Counted from the stretch's first letter, positions 1 to 7,669 are shown. The stretch: 9,214 nt of DNA from Frondihabitans sp. (GCA_025464735.1 JAODMX010000041.1:1-9214), one strand, 5' to 3'. Notes: generated by a model not told the origin, from the letters alone. Translations and numbers: made by a program.

Positions 1-40
1 GAGGCCTACCCTCTGATTTCACCGACGAAAGCAGTCCACC

Positions 41-1417
41 ATGGCGATGTTCAAAGTCGACTCCGTCCGCCCGGCACCCTACGAGAAATTCGCCCGCAGG
101 AGTCCTCGGTGGTTCACCGAAGCCAAGCTTGGCATCTTCATCCACTGGGGCGCCTACTCCGTCGCGGCCTGGGCGGAACCTCTCGGCGACATGGGCAGCG
201 ACGACGTGCCCGACTCGTTCGCGCGCAACCCCTACGCCGAGTGGTACATGAACACGTCCAGAATCGAGGGAAGCCCCGCCTGGAAGCACCACCAGGAGGT
301 CTTCGGGGGCGCCGACTACTACGACCTGCTCGATCTCTGGATGGCCGAACGGTTCGACGCCGATGATGTTCTCGCCCTGATCAAGCACACCGGCGCCCGC
401 TACTTCGTGCCCACCGCAAAGCACCACGACGGCATCAGTCTGTGGAGCGCGCCCGCGACCGGCGACCTGAACACGGTCGAACGAGGCCCGAAACGCGACC
501 TCATCCGAGAGTTCGCCGAGGCCACGCGGAAGGCCGGGCTGAAGTTCGGCGTCTACTACTCCGGCGGCCTCGACTGGCACTTCGCGCCCGCCCCGCCGCT
601 GGTCGACAAACCGGAGGATCTCGACGAGATGTTCGCCTCTCGGCCCGTCGACGACGACTACGCCCGCTACGCCTTCGCGCACGTCAATGATCTCATCGAG
701 AAGTTCACCCCCGACGTCCTCTGGGACGACATCGACTGGCCCGACGCCGGAAAAGAGCCGGGAGACCACAGCCTCGTCACTCTGTTCGAGCGCTACTACG
801 AAACCGTCCCCGACGGCATGATCAACGACCGGTGGGGCGACACCCACTGGGACTACCGGACGACCGAGTACCAGATGGGTGCCGCCACGGGGGCAGCCGA
901 GCCCTGGGAGAACTGCCGAGGCGTCGGCTACTCGTTCGGCTACAACCAGCTCGAGGACGAGACCACGACGCTGTCCGGCGAAGAAGTCATCCGCCACTTC
1001 ATCGACGTCGTGGCCCGCGGTGGCAACCTGCTCCTCAACATCGGCCTCAAGGCCGACGGAACCGTCCCGGACATCCAGAGACGAAGCCTCGAAGCACTCG
1101 GCGACTGGAACGCTCTTCACGGCGACGTGATGTTCGGATCCGTAATGGCAGACCCCGACGCCGCCCGCCCGAGCGAGGAACCATGGGTGCGCTGGACGTC
1201 GACCGATGCCGGCACGCACGCGATCGTCGACGCCGAGGGCGAGGTGACGCTCGACGCCGACCCGGCCCGTCTGGATCCTGCGAGCGCCACGCTGAGCGAC
1301 GGCGCCCCCGTGGCCGCCCGCGCCACCCGCGACGCGATCGTCGTGACGCTCCCACCTCGGACTGCCGGCACCGGGCCGACCGTCGTGTCGTTCACGGCGA
1401 CAGCCACCAGCCGATGA
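41..1417 (+). CDS. Alpha-L-fucosidase, GH29 family (cytoplasmic)
   Basis: The 458-residue product looks like a retaining exo-alpha-L-fucosidase that releases fucose from oligosaccharides. GH29 landmarks appear in order: HWG at residues 35-37, KHHDG at 127-131, LWDDIDW at 227-233, INDRWGD at 261-267, TTEYQ at 274-278, and RGGNLLLNIG with KADG at 326-340. By family alignment from memory, Asp230 (second D of WDD) is the likely nucleophile and Glu276 a candidate acid/base. After the barrel, residues from about 365 form a short beta-rich C-terminal domain. The N-terminus is charged and shows no signal peptide or lipobox, so I place it in the cytoplasm. The start at 41 has only a weak purine stretch (GAAAG) upstream; the ATG at 47 is an alternative. 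It overlaps the next fucosidase by ATGA, so the two are probably translationally coupled. The family call is firm; the exact linkage specificity is unknown. Confidence 0.93.
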   Translation: MAMFKVDSVRPAPYEKFARRSPRWFTEAKLGIFIHWGAYSVAAWAEPLGDMGSDDVPDSFARNPYAEWYMNTSRIEGSPAWKHHQEVFGGADYYDLLDLWMAERFDADDVLALIKHTGARYFVPTAKHHDGISLWSAPATGDLNTVERGPKRDLIREFAEATRKAGLKFGVYYSGGLDWHFAPAPPLVDKPEDLDEMFASRPVDDDYARYAFAHVNDLIEKFTPDVLWDDIDWPDAGKEPGDHSLVTLFERYYETVPDGMINDRWGDTHWDYRTTEYQMGAATGAAEPWENCRGVGYSFGYNQLEDETTTLSGEEVIRHFIDVVARGGNLLLNIGLKADGTVPDIQRRSLEALGDWNALHGDVMFGSVMADPDAARPSEEPWVRWTSTDAGTHAIVDAEGEVTLDADPARLDPASATLSDGAPVAARATRDAIVVTLPPRTAGTGPTVVSFTATATSR

Positions 1418-2706
1418 CGAGTGACTGGTTCACCGGCGCCGGGCTGGGCGTCTTCGTGCACTGGGACCACGCCAGCCAGCAGGGCATCGAGATCTCCTGG
1501 CCCCTCGTCGGCGAGTCGATCATCCCGGGGCACGACCGACCCGAGGACGAGGTCACAGTCGCGCAGTATCACTCGTCGGCGGCGACGTTCGACCCGACCG
1601 CGTGGGATCCTGTGGCTCTCGCCCACTTGATCAGCGCCTCGGGCGCGCGCTACGTGGTCTTCACGGCCCGCCACCATTCGGGCTACGCGATGTACCGCAC
1701 CCGCTTCTCGGACTTCTCGGTCGAACACTCCCCCTTCGGCCGCGACATCACGCGGGAGTTCGTGGACGCGGCTCGCGCCGAGGGCCTCCGCATCGGCATC
1801 TACTACAGCCTGCCCGACTGGCACCACGTCGACTACCCGACCTTCACCGACGCCGACCGCCCGTATGCCGAGGAGCACCAGCCTCAGTTCGATCCTGCCG
1901 AGCCGACTCTCCGCCATCGACGACCGTCACCCGAGGCATGGAGCCGGTACGTCGACTACCTCCGCAGCCAACTGACCGAACTGCTCACCGAGTACGGGCA
2001 GATCGACCTCCTCTGGTTTGACGGCGAGTGGGAGCGCACAGCTGCGGAGTGGCACACGACGGAGCTGAGGCGGCTGATCAAGTCCCTCCAACCCGACGTC
2101 ATCATCAACGATCGACTCACGGATGCCAGCGACTACGCCACGCCCGAGCAGGGCCTCCCGACAACGCCGCCCGAGGGCCCATGGGAGCTCTGCCTGACCA
2201 TGAGCGAGGCGTGGGCGTACCGTCCGAGCGACACCGAGTACAAGTCGCCGCGAACGCTCGTCGAGATGCTCATCGAGACGACGAGCCGCGGGGGCAACCT
2301 GCTTCTCAACGTGGGTCCGCGCGGCGACGGGTCCATTCCCGAGCCGGAGGTCGACCGGCTCGAGGAGATCGGGTCGTGGATCGCGAGTCACGGCGAGAGC
2401 GTTCTCGGTGTCGCTCCTGATCGGGCGACGGAGTTCTACGGGCCCGTCACCCGTCGCCCCGAGACCGTCTACCTCCATCTCCTGGCCACCCCCGTCGAGG
2501 CTTTCACCGTGCGGAACGTGCCGGTGTCACGGGTGCGCGGCGTGCGTCTTCTCGGATCCGACGCGCCCCTCGCCTTCACGACGGACCGCAACGTGCACGA
2601 GTTCGTCGCCGACGAGAACGCCCGGGTCGGCGAGCTGCGGATCGAGGCGCCGGAGCCGACGGGCGCTCTCATCGACGTCGTCGCCATCGATCTCACGACG
2701 GAGTGA
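1414..2706 (+). CDS. Second GH29-type alpha-L-fucosidase, divergent paralogue
   Basis: The 430-residue product is a second GH29-type glycosidase, probably intracellular because no signal peptide is visible. I start it at the ATG at 1414 because this overlaps the upstream TGA as ATGA and puts the conserved WFTGAGLGVFVHW block at the N-terminus; the frame stays open upstream, but that part is antisense-like filler over the first gene. Motifs in order are HWD at 16-18, RHHSGY at 86-91, IDLLWFDGEW at 197-206 with Asp203 as likely nucleophile, INDR at 231-234, TPEQ at 243-246 with Glu245 as candidate acid/base, and SRGGNLLLNV with GPRGDG at 291-306. A C-terminal beta-sandwich-like region follows from about 340. 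Two usual motifs are altered: HWG is HWD and HHDG is HHSG. This suggests a subfamily with a different substrate or linkage from its neighbour, with which it probably shares a transcript. Confidence 0.9.
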   Translation: MTSDWFTGAGLGVFVHWDHASQQGIEISWPLVGESIIPGHDRPEDEVTVAQYHSSAATFDPTAWDPVALAHLISASGARYVVFTARHHSGYAMYRTRFSDFSVEHSPFGRDITREFVDAARAEGLRIGIYYSLPDWHHVDYPTFTDADRPYAEEHQPQFDPAEPTLRHRRPSPEAWSRYVDYLRSQLTELLTEYGQIDLLWFDGEWERTAAEWHTTELRRLIKSLQPDVIINDRLTDASDYATPEQGLPTTPPEGPWELCLTMSEAWAYRPSDTEYKSPRTLVEMLIETTSRGGNLLLNVGPRGDGSIPEPEVDRLEEIGSWIASHGESVLGVAPDRATEFYGPVTRRPETVYLHLLATPVEAFTVRNVPVSRVRGVRLLGSDAPLAFTTDRNVHEFVADENARVGELRIEAPEPTGALIDVVAIDLTTE

Positions 2707-2713
2707 CCTCGGA

Positions 2714-2731
2714 GACGAGCGTCGCTTCGTC
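2714..2731 (+). terminator. Weak bulged stem-loop in the convergent gap
   Basis: Directly after the second fucosidase, GACGA pairs with TCGTC around a small loop, and the inner GC pairs need a bulged T. No T-run follows on either strand, so this would be a poor intrinsic terminator. It may act together with the stronger hairpin at 2757-2780 in separating the convergent transcripts, or it may be chance in GC-rich DNA. Confidence 0.2.
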
Positions 2732-2741
2732 GATCTTGCCG

Positions 2742-4214
2742 TCACTTCGCGGAAATGCGCGATGCGACCGTCGCATTCGCGACGCGAGATTCCTCCGCGG
2801 CGCCTGGGCGGCGAGTGAGTGGCGCTCGCAGGCCTAGGTTCTCGCGCAGCGTGTCGCCGGGATACTCGGTCCAGTAGATGCCCCGCTCCTGCAGCGCGGG
2901 AACGAGCTTGTTCACGATGTCGTCGAGCCCCGAGGGAACAAGCCACGGCGTCACGTTGAACCCGTCCACGACGTGGTCCGCGGCGAACGGGATCAGTTCG
3001 TCGGCGATGCTCTCAGCCGTGCCCGTGAAGCTGCGACCCGAGCTGAGGTGGATGACCAGCTCGCGGATGGAGAAGCCCTTCTCCTCGCTGAGACTCCGCC
3101 AGGTCGCCGCCGTTTCGCGGGCCTTCGCAGCGCGGAAGCCGGCCCCGCGTGTCTCGCCGGTCTCCAGTTGCACCGGATCCGTGGCAGGAAGGGGGCCGTC
3201 CGGGTCGTAGGCGGAGAGGTCGGTGCCCCAGAGCTGCTCGATGAACGCGATCGCGGTCGCGGGAGTGACCTGGTGCTCCCTGACCCAGCGGACCTTGTCG
3301 CGGACTTCCGCCTCGGTGTCGGCCACGATGAACTCCTGACCCGGAAAGATCTTCAGGTCGTCGGCGGGTCGACCGGCGGCGGCCGTGCGGGCGCGGATGT
3401 CGTCCGCAAAGGCCTTCGCCGCCGCGAACCGGCCGTGCGCCGAGAAGATCACTTCGGCGTTCTTCGCCCCGAAGTCCCTGCCCTCCGGCGAGTCCCCCGC
3501 TTGAAAGAGAACCGGGTGCTGTTGAGCGCTGCGGGGCAGGATTCCGTGGCCATCGACCGAGTAGTACCGGGTGTCGTGGTGAAACGGTTGGGGTGTGGGT
3601 CCCCACGACGCAGCACGTCGGTCGCGAGCGACGCTCCCGTCGGCGACGGCGTCCCAGACCTTTCGCGCAATGGCGATGACATCTTCACCGTGAACATAGC
3701 GATCGGCGTGGTCGAGGTAGCCACCGCGACGGAAGTTCTCGCCCGTCCACGCATTGTCCGTGGTCACAAGGTTCCAGGCGGCACGACCGCCCGAAATCAG
3801 GTCGAGACTCTGCAACCGATGAGCGAGGTCGACGGGGTCGTTATAGGTGACGTTCTGCGTGGCGACCAGACCGATGTTCGACGTGATGGCGGCGAGCGCG
3901 GCGAGTTGTGTGAACGCATCGGGGCGCTCGGCCACGTCGAGGTGGTGCAGATTGCCGAGGTGTTCGCGAAGGCGAAGTCCTTCGCCGAGGAAGAATGCGG
4001 TGAAGAGGCCCCGCTCCGCCGTCTGGATAATGCGGCGGAAGCTTTCGAACTCCGTCTGCGAGCCGCTCTCCGGAGCGGACCACACGGTGCTGAAGTTCAC
4101 GCCCTGAAAGAACACGCCGAACTGGATGTGCCCACCCGCTTTCTCTCCGAGCGGAGCGGACGCGGGCGCGTGAGGCGTAGCGCGGTTGTCGATGTCGCTG
4201 CGGAACAGGGTCAT
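2742..4214 (-). CDS. FMN-dependent monooxygenase, NtaA/SnaA/DszA family (luciferase-like)
   Basis: The 490-residue protein belongs to the two-component, reduced-FMN monooxygenases of the nitrilotriacetate/pristinamycin IIA/dibenzothiophene-sulfone type, which also includes B. subtilis YtnJ and YxeK. Features in order are ERPDAFTQLAALAA at 96-109, SGGRAAWNLVTT at 141-152 with Asn148 in the WNLVT block, a GYLDHADRY segment near 165-173, the ILPRS strand near 225-229, FQAGDSPEGRDFGAKNAEVIF split around 237-257 (the usual FMN phosphate region), SFTGT at 395-399 and VDGFNV at 416-421. It appears full length. The start is well supported: GGAGGT (complement of 4221-4226) lies 6 bases before the ATG, which overlaps the upstream stop as ATGA. 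It is the last gene of the - strand run. Cytoplasmic oxygenation or C-S/C-N cleavage is the family role; the substrate is not readable. It needs a flavin reductase, which is not encoded here. Confidence 0.92.
   Translation of the reverse strand: MTLFRSDIDNRATPHAPASAPLGEKAGGHIQFGVFFQGVNFSTVWSAPESGSQTEFESFRRIIQTAERGLFTAFFLGEGLRLREHLGNLHHLDVAERPDAFTQLAALAAITSNIGLVATQNVTYNDPVDLAHRLQSLDLISGGRAAWNLVTTDNAWTGENFRRGGYLDHADRYVHGEDVIAIARKVWDAVADGSVARDRRAASWGPTPQPFHHDTRYYSVDGHGILPRSAQQHPVLFQAGDSPEGRDFGAKNAEVIFSAHGRFAAAKAFADDIRARTAAAGRPADDLKIFPGQEFIVADTEAEVRDKVRWVREHQVTPATAIAFIEQLWGTDLSAYDPDGPLPATDPVQLETGETRGAGFRAAKARETAATWRSLSEEKGFSIRELVIHLSSGRSFTGTAESIADELIPFAADHVVDGFNVTPWLVPSGLDDIVNKLVPALQERGIYWTEYPGDTLRENLGLRAPLTRRPGAAEESRVANATVASRISAK
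2757..2780 (+). terminator. Hairpin about 50 bases past the fucosidase stop, inside the convergent gene's end
   Basis: ATGCGAC at 2762-2768 and GTCGCAT at 2770-2776 are perfect inverted copies, extended by a G-T pair and by GCG/CGC with one bulged C at 2760. As RNA this gives at least a 5-pair GC-rich stem with a 5-base loop. It lies about 50 bases downstream of the second fucosidase stop and overlaps the last codons of the convergent monooxygenase gene. There is no U-tract, so termination is inferred from position and palindromy only. Confidence 0.33.
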
Positions 4215-5302
4215 CGGTTGACCTCCACGAAGCGGTTGGCGGGATGCTGAAGACCGAGACTGTGCCGCAGCGACACGCCGGCGCGGGGTGACACGAAGAC
4301 ACCCTGGTGCTGCAGCTGTGGGAGCACGGCACGTCCGATCTCGTCGAGATCGACGTCGAGCACGGCAGGGTGAATTCGGACGCCGTCGACCACGCCAGAG
4401 AGCGAGGACAGGAGGCCAACGAGACCGTCGGCGTCGCCCACGTAGCGCGCGCGACCGTCCGTCACCCAGAGAGCGTCGTTGTCGAGGGCCGACACCCGTT
4501 CGTCGCCCGTCAGCCCGGCGTGGTCGAGGGCGACCTCGAGCTGGAGAAACACCCGGACGCCGACACCCTGCCGGGAGCGCGCTCGAGCGACCTCACCCGT
4601 CAGCGTCGCGAGAGGGGTGTCGATCAGGGCGACGTCGATCTCAGCGTCCGTCCCGGCCTCGGCGATGACGAGGGGTTGCCCCTGCGGCGAGCGCGGCAGG
4701 ATCGACGGACCCTTGACGGAGAAACGGTGTCCCTCGAAGTCGGCGTAGTGCAGCTTGTCGCGATCGAGATAGCGACCGGTCTCGACATCGCGGATCACCG
4801 CGTCGTCCTCCCAGCTGTCCCAGAGGCGGCGTACCGCCTCGACGACATCCGTCAGCTCTTCGTCTTCGGCGCCCACGGGCAGTGGTTCTCGTCCGTAGCG
4901 GGCTGCGATCGCCGGATCCGGGTCGGCCCTCACGATCCAGCCGGCGCGGCCGTGCGAGGCGGTGTCCAGGCTCGCGATCTGGGTGGCGACATGGAATGGC
5001 TCGCTGTAGGCGACCTGGACGACCGGAATGAGGCCGATCGACCCGGTGAGCGGAGCGCTGAACGAGGCCTGGATGACCGCGTCGATGCGGGCCGAAAGCC
5101 CGTCGACGGCGGATGCGGGCAGGGGGTGATCCTCGAACGTGACGGCGGTGAACCCGGCGCGTTCTGCCGCTGTCACAGCCCTCGAGATCCATCGCGCCGA
5201 GAGAAGCTCGTCCGGAGCCGCTCCAGCCACCCGCCAGGAAGCGGGATGCGATCCGGCGCCGTCGATGTCGATCACGATGGCGAAGTTCGTTGAACTGCTC
5301 AT
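4211..5302 (-). CDS. Luciferase-like protein, divergent paralogue of the downstream NtaA-type monooxygenase
   Basis: With the ATG at 5302 the product has 363 residues and begins directly with the first barrel strand (NFAIVIDIDGAG). A GTG at 5338 in frame is possible but adds 12 basic residues and has no ribosome site; the ATG has AGGGTG (complement of 5309-5314) 6 bases upstream. The fold is the luciferase-like TIM barrel: VQVAYSEPFHVATQIASLD at 95-113, HGRAGWIV at 117-124, SVKGPSILPRSPQG at 195-208, and a C-terminal part that aligns with its neighbour (VDGVRIHP near 305-312, then a GVSLRHSLGL segment). It lacks the Asn of the WNxVT block, and the AGxSxxGR-type phosphate loop is replaced by EAGTDAEIDVAL. 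It is over 100 residues shorter than its neighbour and overlaps it by ATGA. It may be a non-catalytic partner subunit or bind a different cofactor. Family assignment is good; function is unknown. Confidence 0.85.
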   Translation of the reverse strand: MSSSTNFAIVIDIDGAGSHPASWRVAGAAPDELLSARWISRAVTAAERAGFTAVTFEDHPLPASAVDGLSARIDAVIQASFSAPLTGSIGLIPVVQVAYSEPFHVATQIASLDTASHGRAGWIVRADPDPAIAARYGREPLPVGAEDEELTDVVEAVRRLWDSWEDDAVIRDVETGRYLDRDKLHYADFEGHRFSVKGPSILPRSPQGQPLVIAEAGTDAEIDVALIDTPLATLTGEVARARSRQGVGVRVFLQLEVALDHAGLTGDERVSALDNDALWVTDGRARYVGDADGLVGLLSSLSGVVDGVRIHPAVLDVDLDEIGRAVLPQLQHQGVFVSPRAGVSLRHSLGLQHPANRFVEVNR

Positions 5303-5369
5303 CTTCAGCACCCTAGGCAGCGCACGCCCCAGCCGCACCGGAGGTGGACATTCTGCGTAACGCGGGCCC

Positions 5370-6689
5370 TCACGCGGTTCTGAGGATCCGGGCCGTCACG
5401 CGCGCCGAGAACAGGAGCGCGTCCACGGGGATTCTTTCGTCGACCGCGTGGAACAGCGAGAAGGCGTCGAAGTCGCCGGCTGTTCGCAACGGGACGAAGC
5501 CGTAGCCGGTGATTCCGAGGGCTCGCAGGTGCTTGTTGTCGGTACTGGCCGGCATCAGGTAGGGCACGAGGACTCCGCCGGGGTCGTCCGCGACGAGAGC
5601 GGCTTGGATCGCATCGAGGAACGGGCCGTGCGTCGGTGATTCGAGCGGCGAAGTGGACCGATCCCACTCAACGGCCACCTCGGATCCGACGATCGAGGCG
5701 ATCTCCGACTCGAGCTGGCCGTCGTCGCCCGGCAGCATGCGTGTGTCGAGGCGGGCCGTCGCCTCCCCCGGAATCACGTTGGTCTTGTACCCCGCGGCGA
5801 GCATCGTCGGCGACACGGTATTCCGAAGGCCCGCCGTCACGAGCGGGCCGGCGACGCCCAGGACGTCGAGGTGCTGTTCGAGCTGATCCACGCTGAAGGG
5901 GATCCCGAGCAGCTCCGAGGCGTGGCGGGTGAATGCTTCCATCGCGGGCGTCGACACGATCGGAAACCGGTGTTCCCCCACAGCGACGACCGCCCGCGCG
6001 AGTCGAGTGACCGCGTTTCGATCGGTCGGTCGCGAAGCATGGCCGGCCGGGCCCTTCGCTCGGAGGGTCGCCGCCCCGACACCCTTCTCGGAGGTCGCGA
6101 TGAGGTAGGCGCGCTTCGCGCCCATCGGCACGGAGAAGCCGCCGACCTCGCTGACCGCTTCGGTCACGCCGCTGAGCCAGTCCGGACGGTGCCGGGCGAC
6201 CCACCGTGCGCCGTACACCCCTCCCGCTTCCTCGTCGGAGAAGAACGCGAACACGATGTCGCGTTCGGGAACGACCGAGTCGCGGGCGAAGGCACGAGCC
6301 ACGGCGAGGAGCACGGCCGCGTAGTTTTTCATGTCGAGAGCGCCACGACCGTAGAGGAAGCCGTCGTGGATCTCGCCGCCGAAAGGCGGGTACGTCCAGT
6401 CGGTCTCATCGACGGGCACGACGTCGACGTGTGCGTGCGCAACGAGCGCTCCTCGCGTGGCGCCGGCGCCGCGGAGCCGCGCGACGAGGTTGGCCCGACC
6501 GGGCGCCGACTCGGCATACCGGGTGTCGTAACCGGCCTCCTGCAAACGCTCTTGGACGTACCGGATGGCTCGCGCTTCACCGTCACCGATGGTTGACGGG
6601 TCGCCCGCGTTGACACTCTCGATCCGTATGAGCTCCTGCGTGAACAGGAGCGTTTCCTCCTCGAGCAGCCCTACGGCGTCGTCCGACAC
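5370..6689 (-). CDS. M20 family metallopeptidase / N-deacylase (ArgE/DapE/CPG2-like)
   Basis: The 439-residue product is a dizinc-type M20 hydrolase with every expected ligand: AHAHVDVVP with His87 and Asp89, YGRGALDMKN with bridging Asp119, SDEEAGG with catalytic Glu153 and Glu154, SEVGGF with Glu181, and FHAVDE with His414. The lid/dimerisation domain contains GPAGHAS with His217. The family removes acyl groups or C-terminal residues from N-acyl amino acids and dipeptides in the cytoplasm. The motif pattern is of the ArgE/DapE/carboxypeptidase type, not the CGHDxH amidohydrolase type. The GTG at 6687-6689 follows immediately and in frame after the TAG of the DUF4395 gene; no Shine-Dalgarno sequence is visible and the next in-frame codons offer no ATG or GTG, so initiation probably depends on coupling to the gene before. 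Between luciferase-like genes, it may deacylate a modified amino acid before or after oxidation. Confidence 0.92.
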   Translation of the reverse strand: MSDDAVGLLEEETLLFTQELIRIESVNAGDPSTIGDGEARAIRYVQERLQEAGYDTRYAESAPGRANLVARLRGAGATRGALVAHAHVDVVPVDETDWTYPPFGGEIHDGFLYGRGALDMKNYAAVLLAVARAFARDSVVPERDIVFAFFSDEEAGGVYGARWVARHRPDWLSGVTEAVSEVGGFSVPMGAKRAYLIATSEKGVGAATLRAKGPAGHASRPTDRNAVTRLARAVVAVGEHRFPIVSTPAMEAFTRHASELLGIPFSVDQLEQHLDVLGVAGPLVTAGLRNTVSPTMLAAGYKTNVIPGEATARLDTRMLPGDDGQLESEIASIVGSEVAVEWDRSTSPLESPTHGPFLDAIQAALVADDPGGVLVPYLMPASTDNKHLRALGITGYGFVPLRTAGDFDAFSLFHAVDERIPVDALLFSARVTARILRTA

Positions 6690-7214
6690 CTAGCTGCGAG
6701 CAGTCAGCCCGGACCGCACCAGGAGGACGTACACCTGGCAACCGAAGCAGTAGTCGAAGACGGAGTTCAAGAACGCCGCGATGAATGCCACCGCCGCGAG
6801 GGCGATGAGGCCCCCTGGGACTCCCACGATCTGGAGAAGAAGCCCGACGAGCGTGATGACGAACCCGATGGTTTGGGCGAAGGTGGGCGGCTTCGGACTT
6901 TCGAGATGCGAGGGCGGCGCCAGGCGCGGACGGATGACCGCGGCGAAGAAGCGACCGTAGGGATGGCGACGCACCCCGGCGAACGTGCCCCAGCCGAACG
7001 AGACGGCGACGACCGCGAGAATGATGAACTCCGGTCGCGCGATTCGGCCGGCCAGTGTGCTTGGCAACGAGAAACCGCCGAGCAGGCCGACGGCGATGGT
7101 GACGAGGAGCAGGACGGCGGTGATACCGGCGCCGAAGCGCGGGCCGCGCGGGTCGATGCCCTTCTCGCCCGGCTGTGCCAGCAGTGCTTTCTTCGAGGGA
7201 GCGAGGTTGGTCAT
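6690..7214 (-). CDS. DUF4395 integral membrane protein with C-terminal CxxC
   Basis: The 174-residue protein has four predicted membrane helices (about 28-48, 62-80, 114-131 and 133-152). The motif FDYCFGCQVY (Cys156, Cys159) at the end of the last helix is characteristic of DUF4395. The basic loop at 81-112 suggests it faces the cytoplasm, which would put both termini inside and the CxxC at or near the cytoplasmic face. The start is supported by AGGAG (complement of 7222-7226) 7 bases upstream and by an ATGA overlap with the thioredoxin-like gene. DUF4395 genes commonly sit beside thioredoxin-like genes in actinobacteria, which suggests thiol-disulfide or electron exchange across the membrane; no activity is established that I know of. 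The TAG stop is followed directly by the GTG of the peptidase gene in the same frame. Confidence 0.87.
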   Translation of the reverse strand: MTNLAPSKKALLAQPGEKGIDPRGPRFGAGITAVLLLVTIAVGLLGGFSLPSTLAGRIARPEFIILAVVAVSFGWGTFAGVRRHPYGRFFAAVIRPRLAPPSHLESPKPPTFAQTIGFVITLVGLLLQIVGVPGGLIALAAVAFIAAFLNSVFDYCFGCQVYVLLVRSGLTARS

Positions 7215-7660
7215 GAGTGATCTCCTGGGTGTGCGGTGCCGACGAGGCGATCGATCTGGGCGCGCAGCTCGGGCAGGCGGGGTGCTCCACCCACACGGGC
7301 CCGGATGGTGCCCGCGCCGTCGAGGAGCAGGGTTGTGGGTGACTGCAGGATCCCGAAGCGTCGCGCAACGTCTGGACGGTGGGTGACGTCGACTTCGACG
7401 TGACGAACACCGGGAACGGCCGCGGCCAGGCGCTCCAGCTGAACGCCGGTGGCGACGCAGGGCGCGCAGAACTCGGTCGAGAACTGGAGCAGCGTCGCGG
7501 CCTCGCCGCCCGTCTCACCAGCGACGAGATCGGAGATTGCCACTGTCTCGGATCCTGCGCTCTCGCGAGCACGCCCCGTCGTGGCCCGCCAGACCAGGCC
7601 AGCGACAGTGGCTACGGCCAGGAGGCCGACGAGAAGAACGGCGACGAGAAGAGGATTCAT
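7211..7660 (-). CDS. Membrane-anchored thioredoxin-fold protein (CAPC)
   Basis: From the ATG at 7660 the product has 149 residues: an uncleaved-looking hydrophobic helix at 4-24, a linker, then a thioredoxin domain with LLQFSTEFCAPC (Cys65, Cys68), strand HVEVDVT near 88-94, RFGILQSPTTLLLD with the expected cis-Pro108, and a final helix. It probably exchanges thiols with the DUF4395 partner, whose start it overlaps by ATGA. The start is uncertain. The in-frame ATG at 7723 adds 21 polar, basic residues and has GAGG close upstream, while the ATG at 7660 lacks a Shine-Dalgarno sequence but places the helix at the N-terminus as usual. Arg25, Arg29 and Arg31 follow the helix, so the positive-inside rule conflicts with an extracytoplasmic domain under the short form. 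Thioredoxin identity is firm; partner and topology are inferred. Confidence 0.87.
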   Translation of the reverse strand: MNPLLVAVLLVGLLAVATVAGLVWRATTGRARESAGSETVAISDLVAGETGGEAATLLQFSTEFCAPCVATGVQLERLAAAVPGVRHVEVDVTHRPDVARRFGILQSPTTLLLDGAGTIRARVGGAPRLPELRAQIDRLVGTAHPGDHS

Positions 7661-7669
7661 GGTGGGGCA

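Noticed and set aside
1..40. Possible 3' end of an upstream gene (an in-frame TGA at 14-16)
   Set aside because: Only four codons would be visible, too few to support a coding call. I see no clear promoter in this stretch either.
832..1413. In-frame upstream extension of the second fucosidase that would give a 624-residue protein
   Set aside because: The extra 194 residues are Arg/Pro-rich filler overlapping the conserved C-terminal half of the first fucosidase in another frame. The ATG at 1414 fits the family start and the ATGA overlap.
1117..1917. - strand open frame (266 codons) across the fucosidase junction
   Set aside because: It lies antisense to both fucosidases, has no motif and no ribosome site that I can see, and spans two independent real genes.
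2973..4250. Long + strand open frame (425 codons) opposite the NtaA-type monooxygenase
   Set aside because: It is antisense to a gene with complete family motifs and a strong ribosome site. The translation is rich in Arg, Gly, Val and Glu with no recognisable motif, as expected for the complement of a high-GC gene.
4307..5293. Long + strand open frame (328 codons) opposite the shorter luciferase-like gene
   Set aside because: It mirrors the coding strand in GC-rich DNA and shows no domain motif, while the - strand frame aligns with its luciferase-like neighbour.
5303..5338. GTG start at 5338 adding 12 residues to the shorter luciferase-like protein
   Set aside because: No Shine-Dalgarno sequence precedes it, the added residues are basic filler, and the ATG at 5302 starts right at the first conserved strand with AGGGTG upstream.
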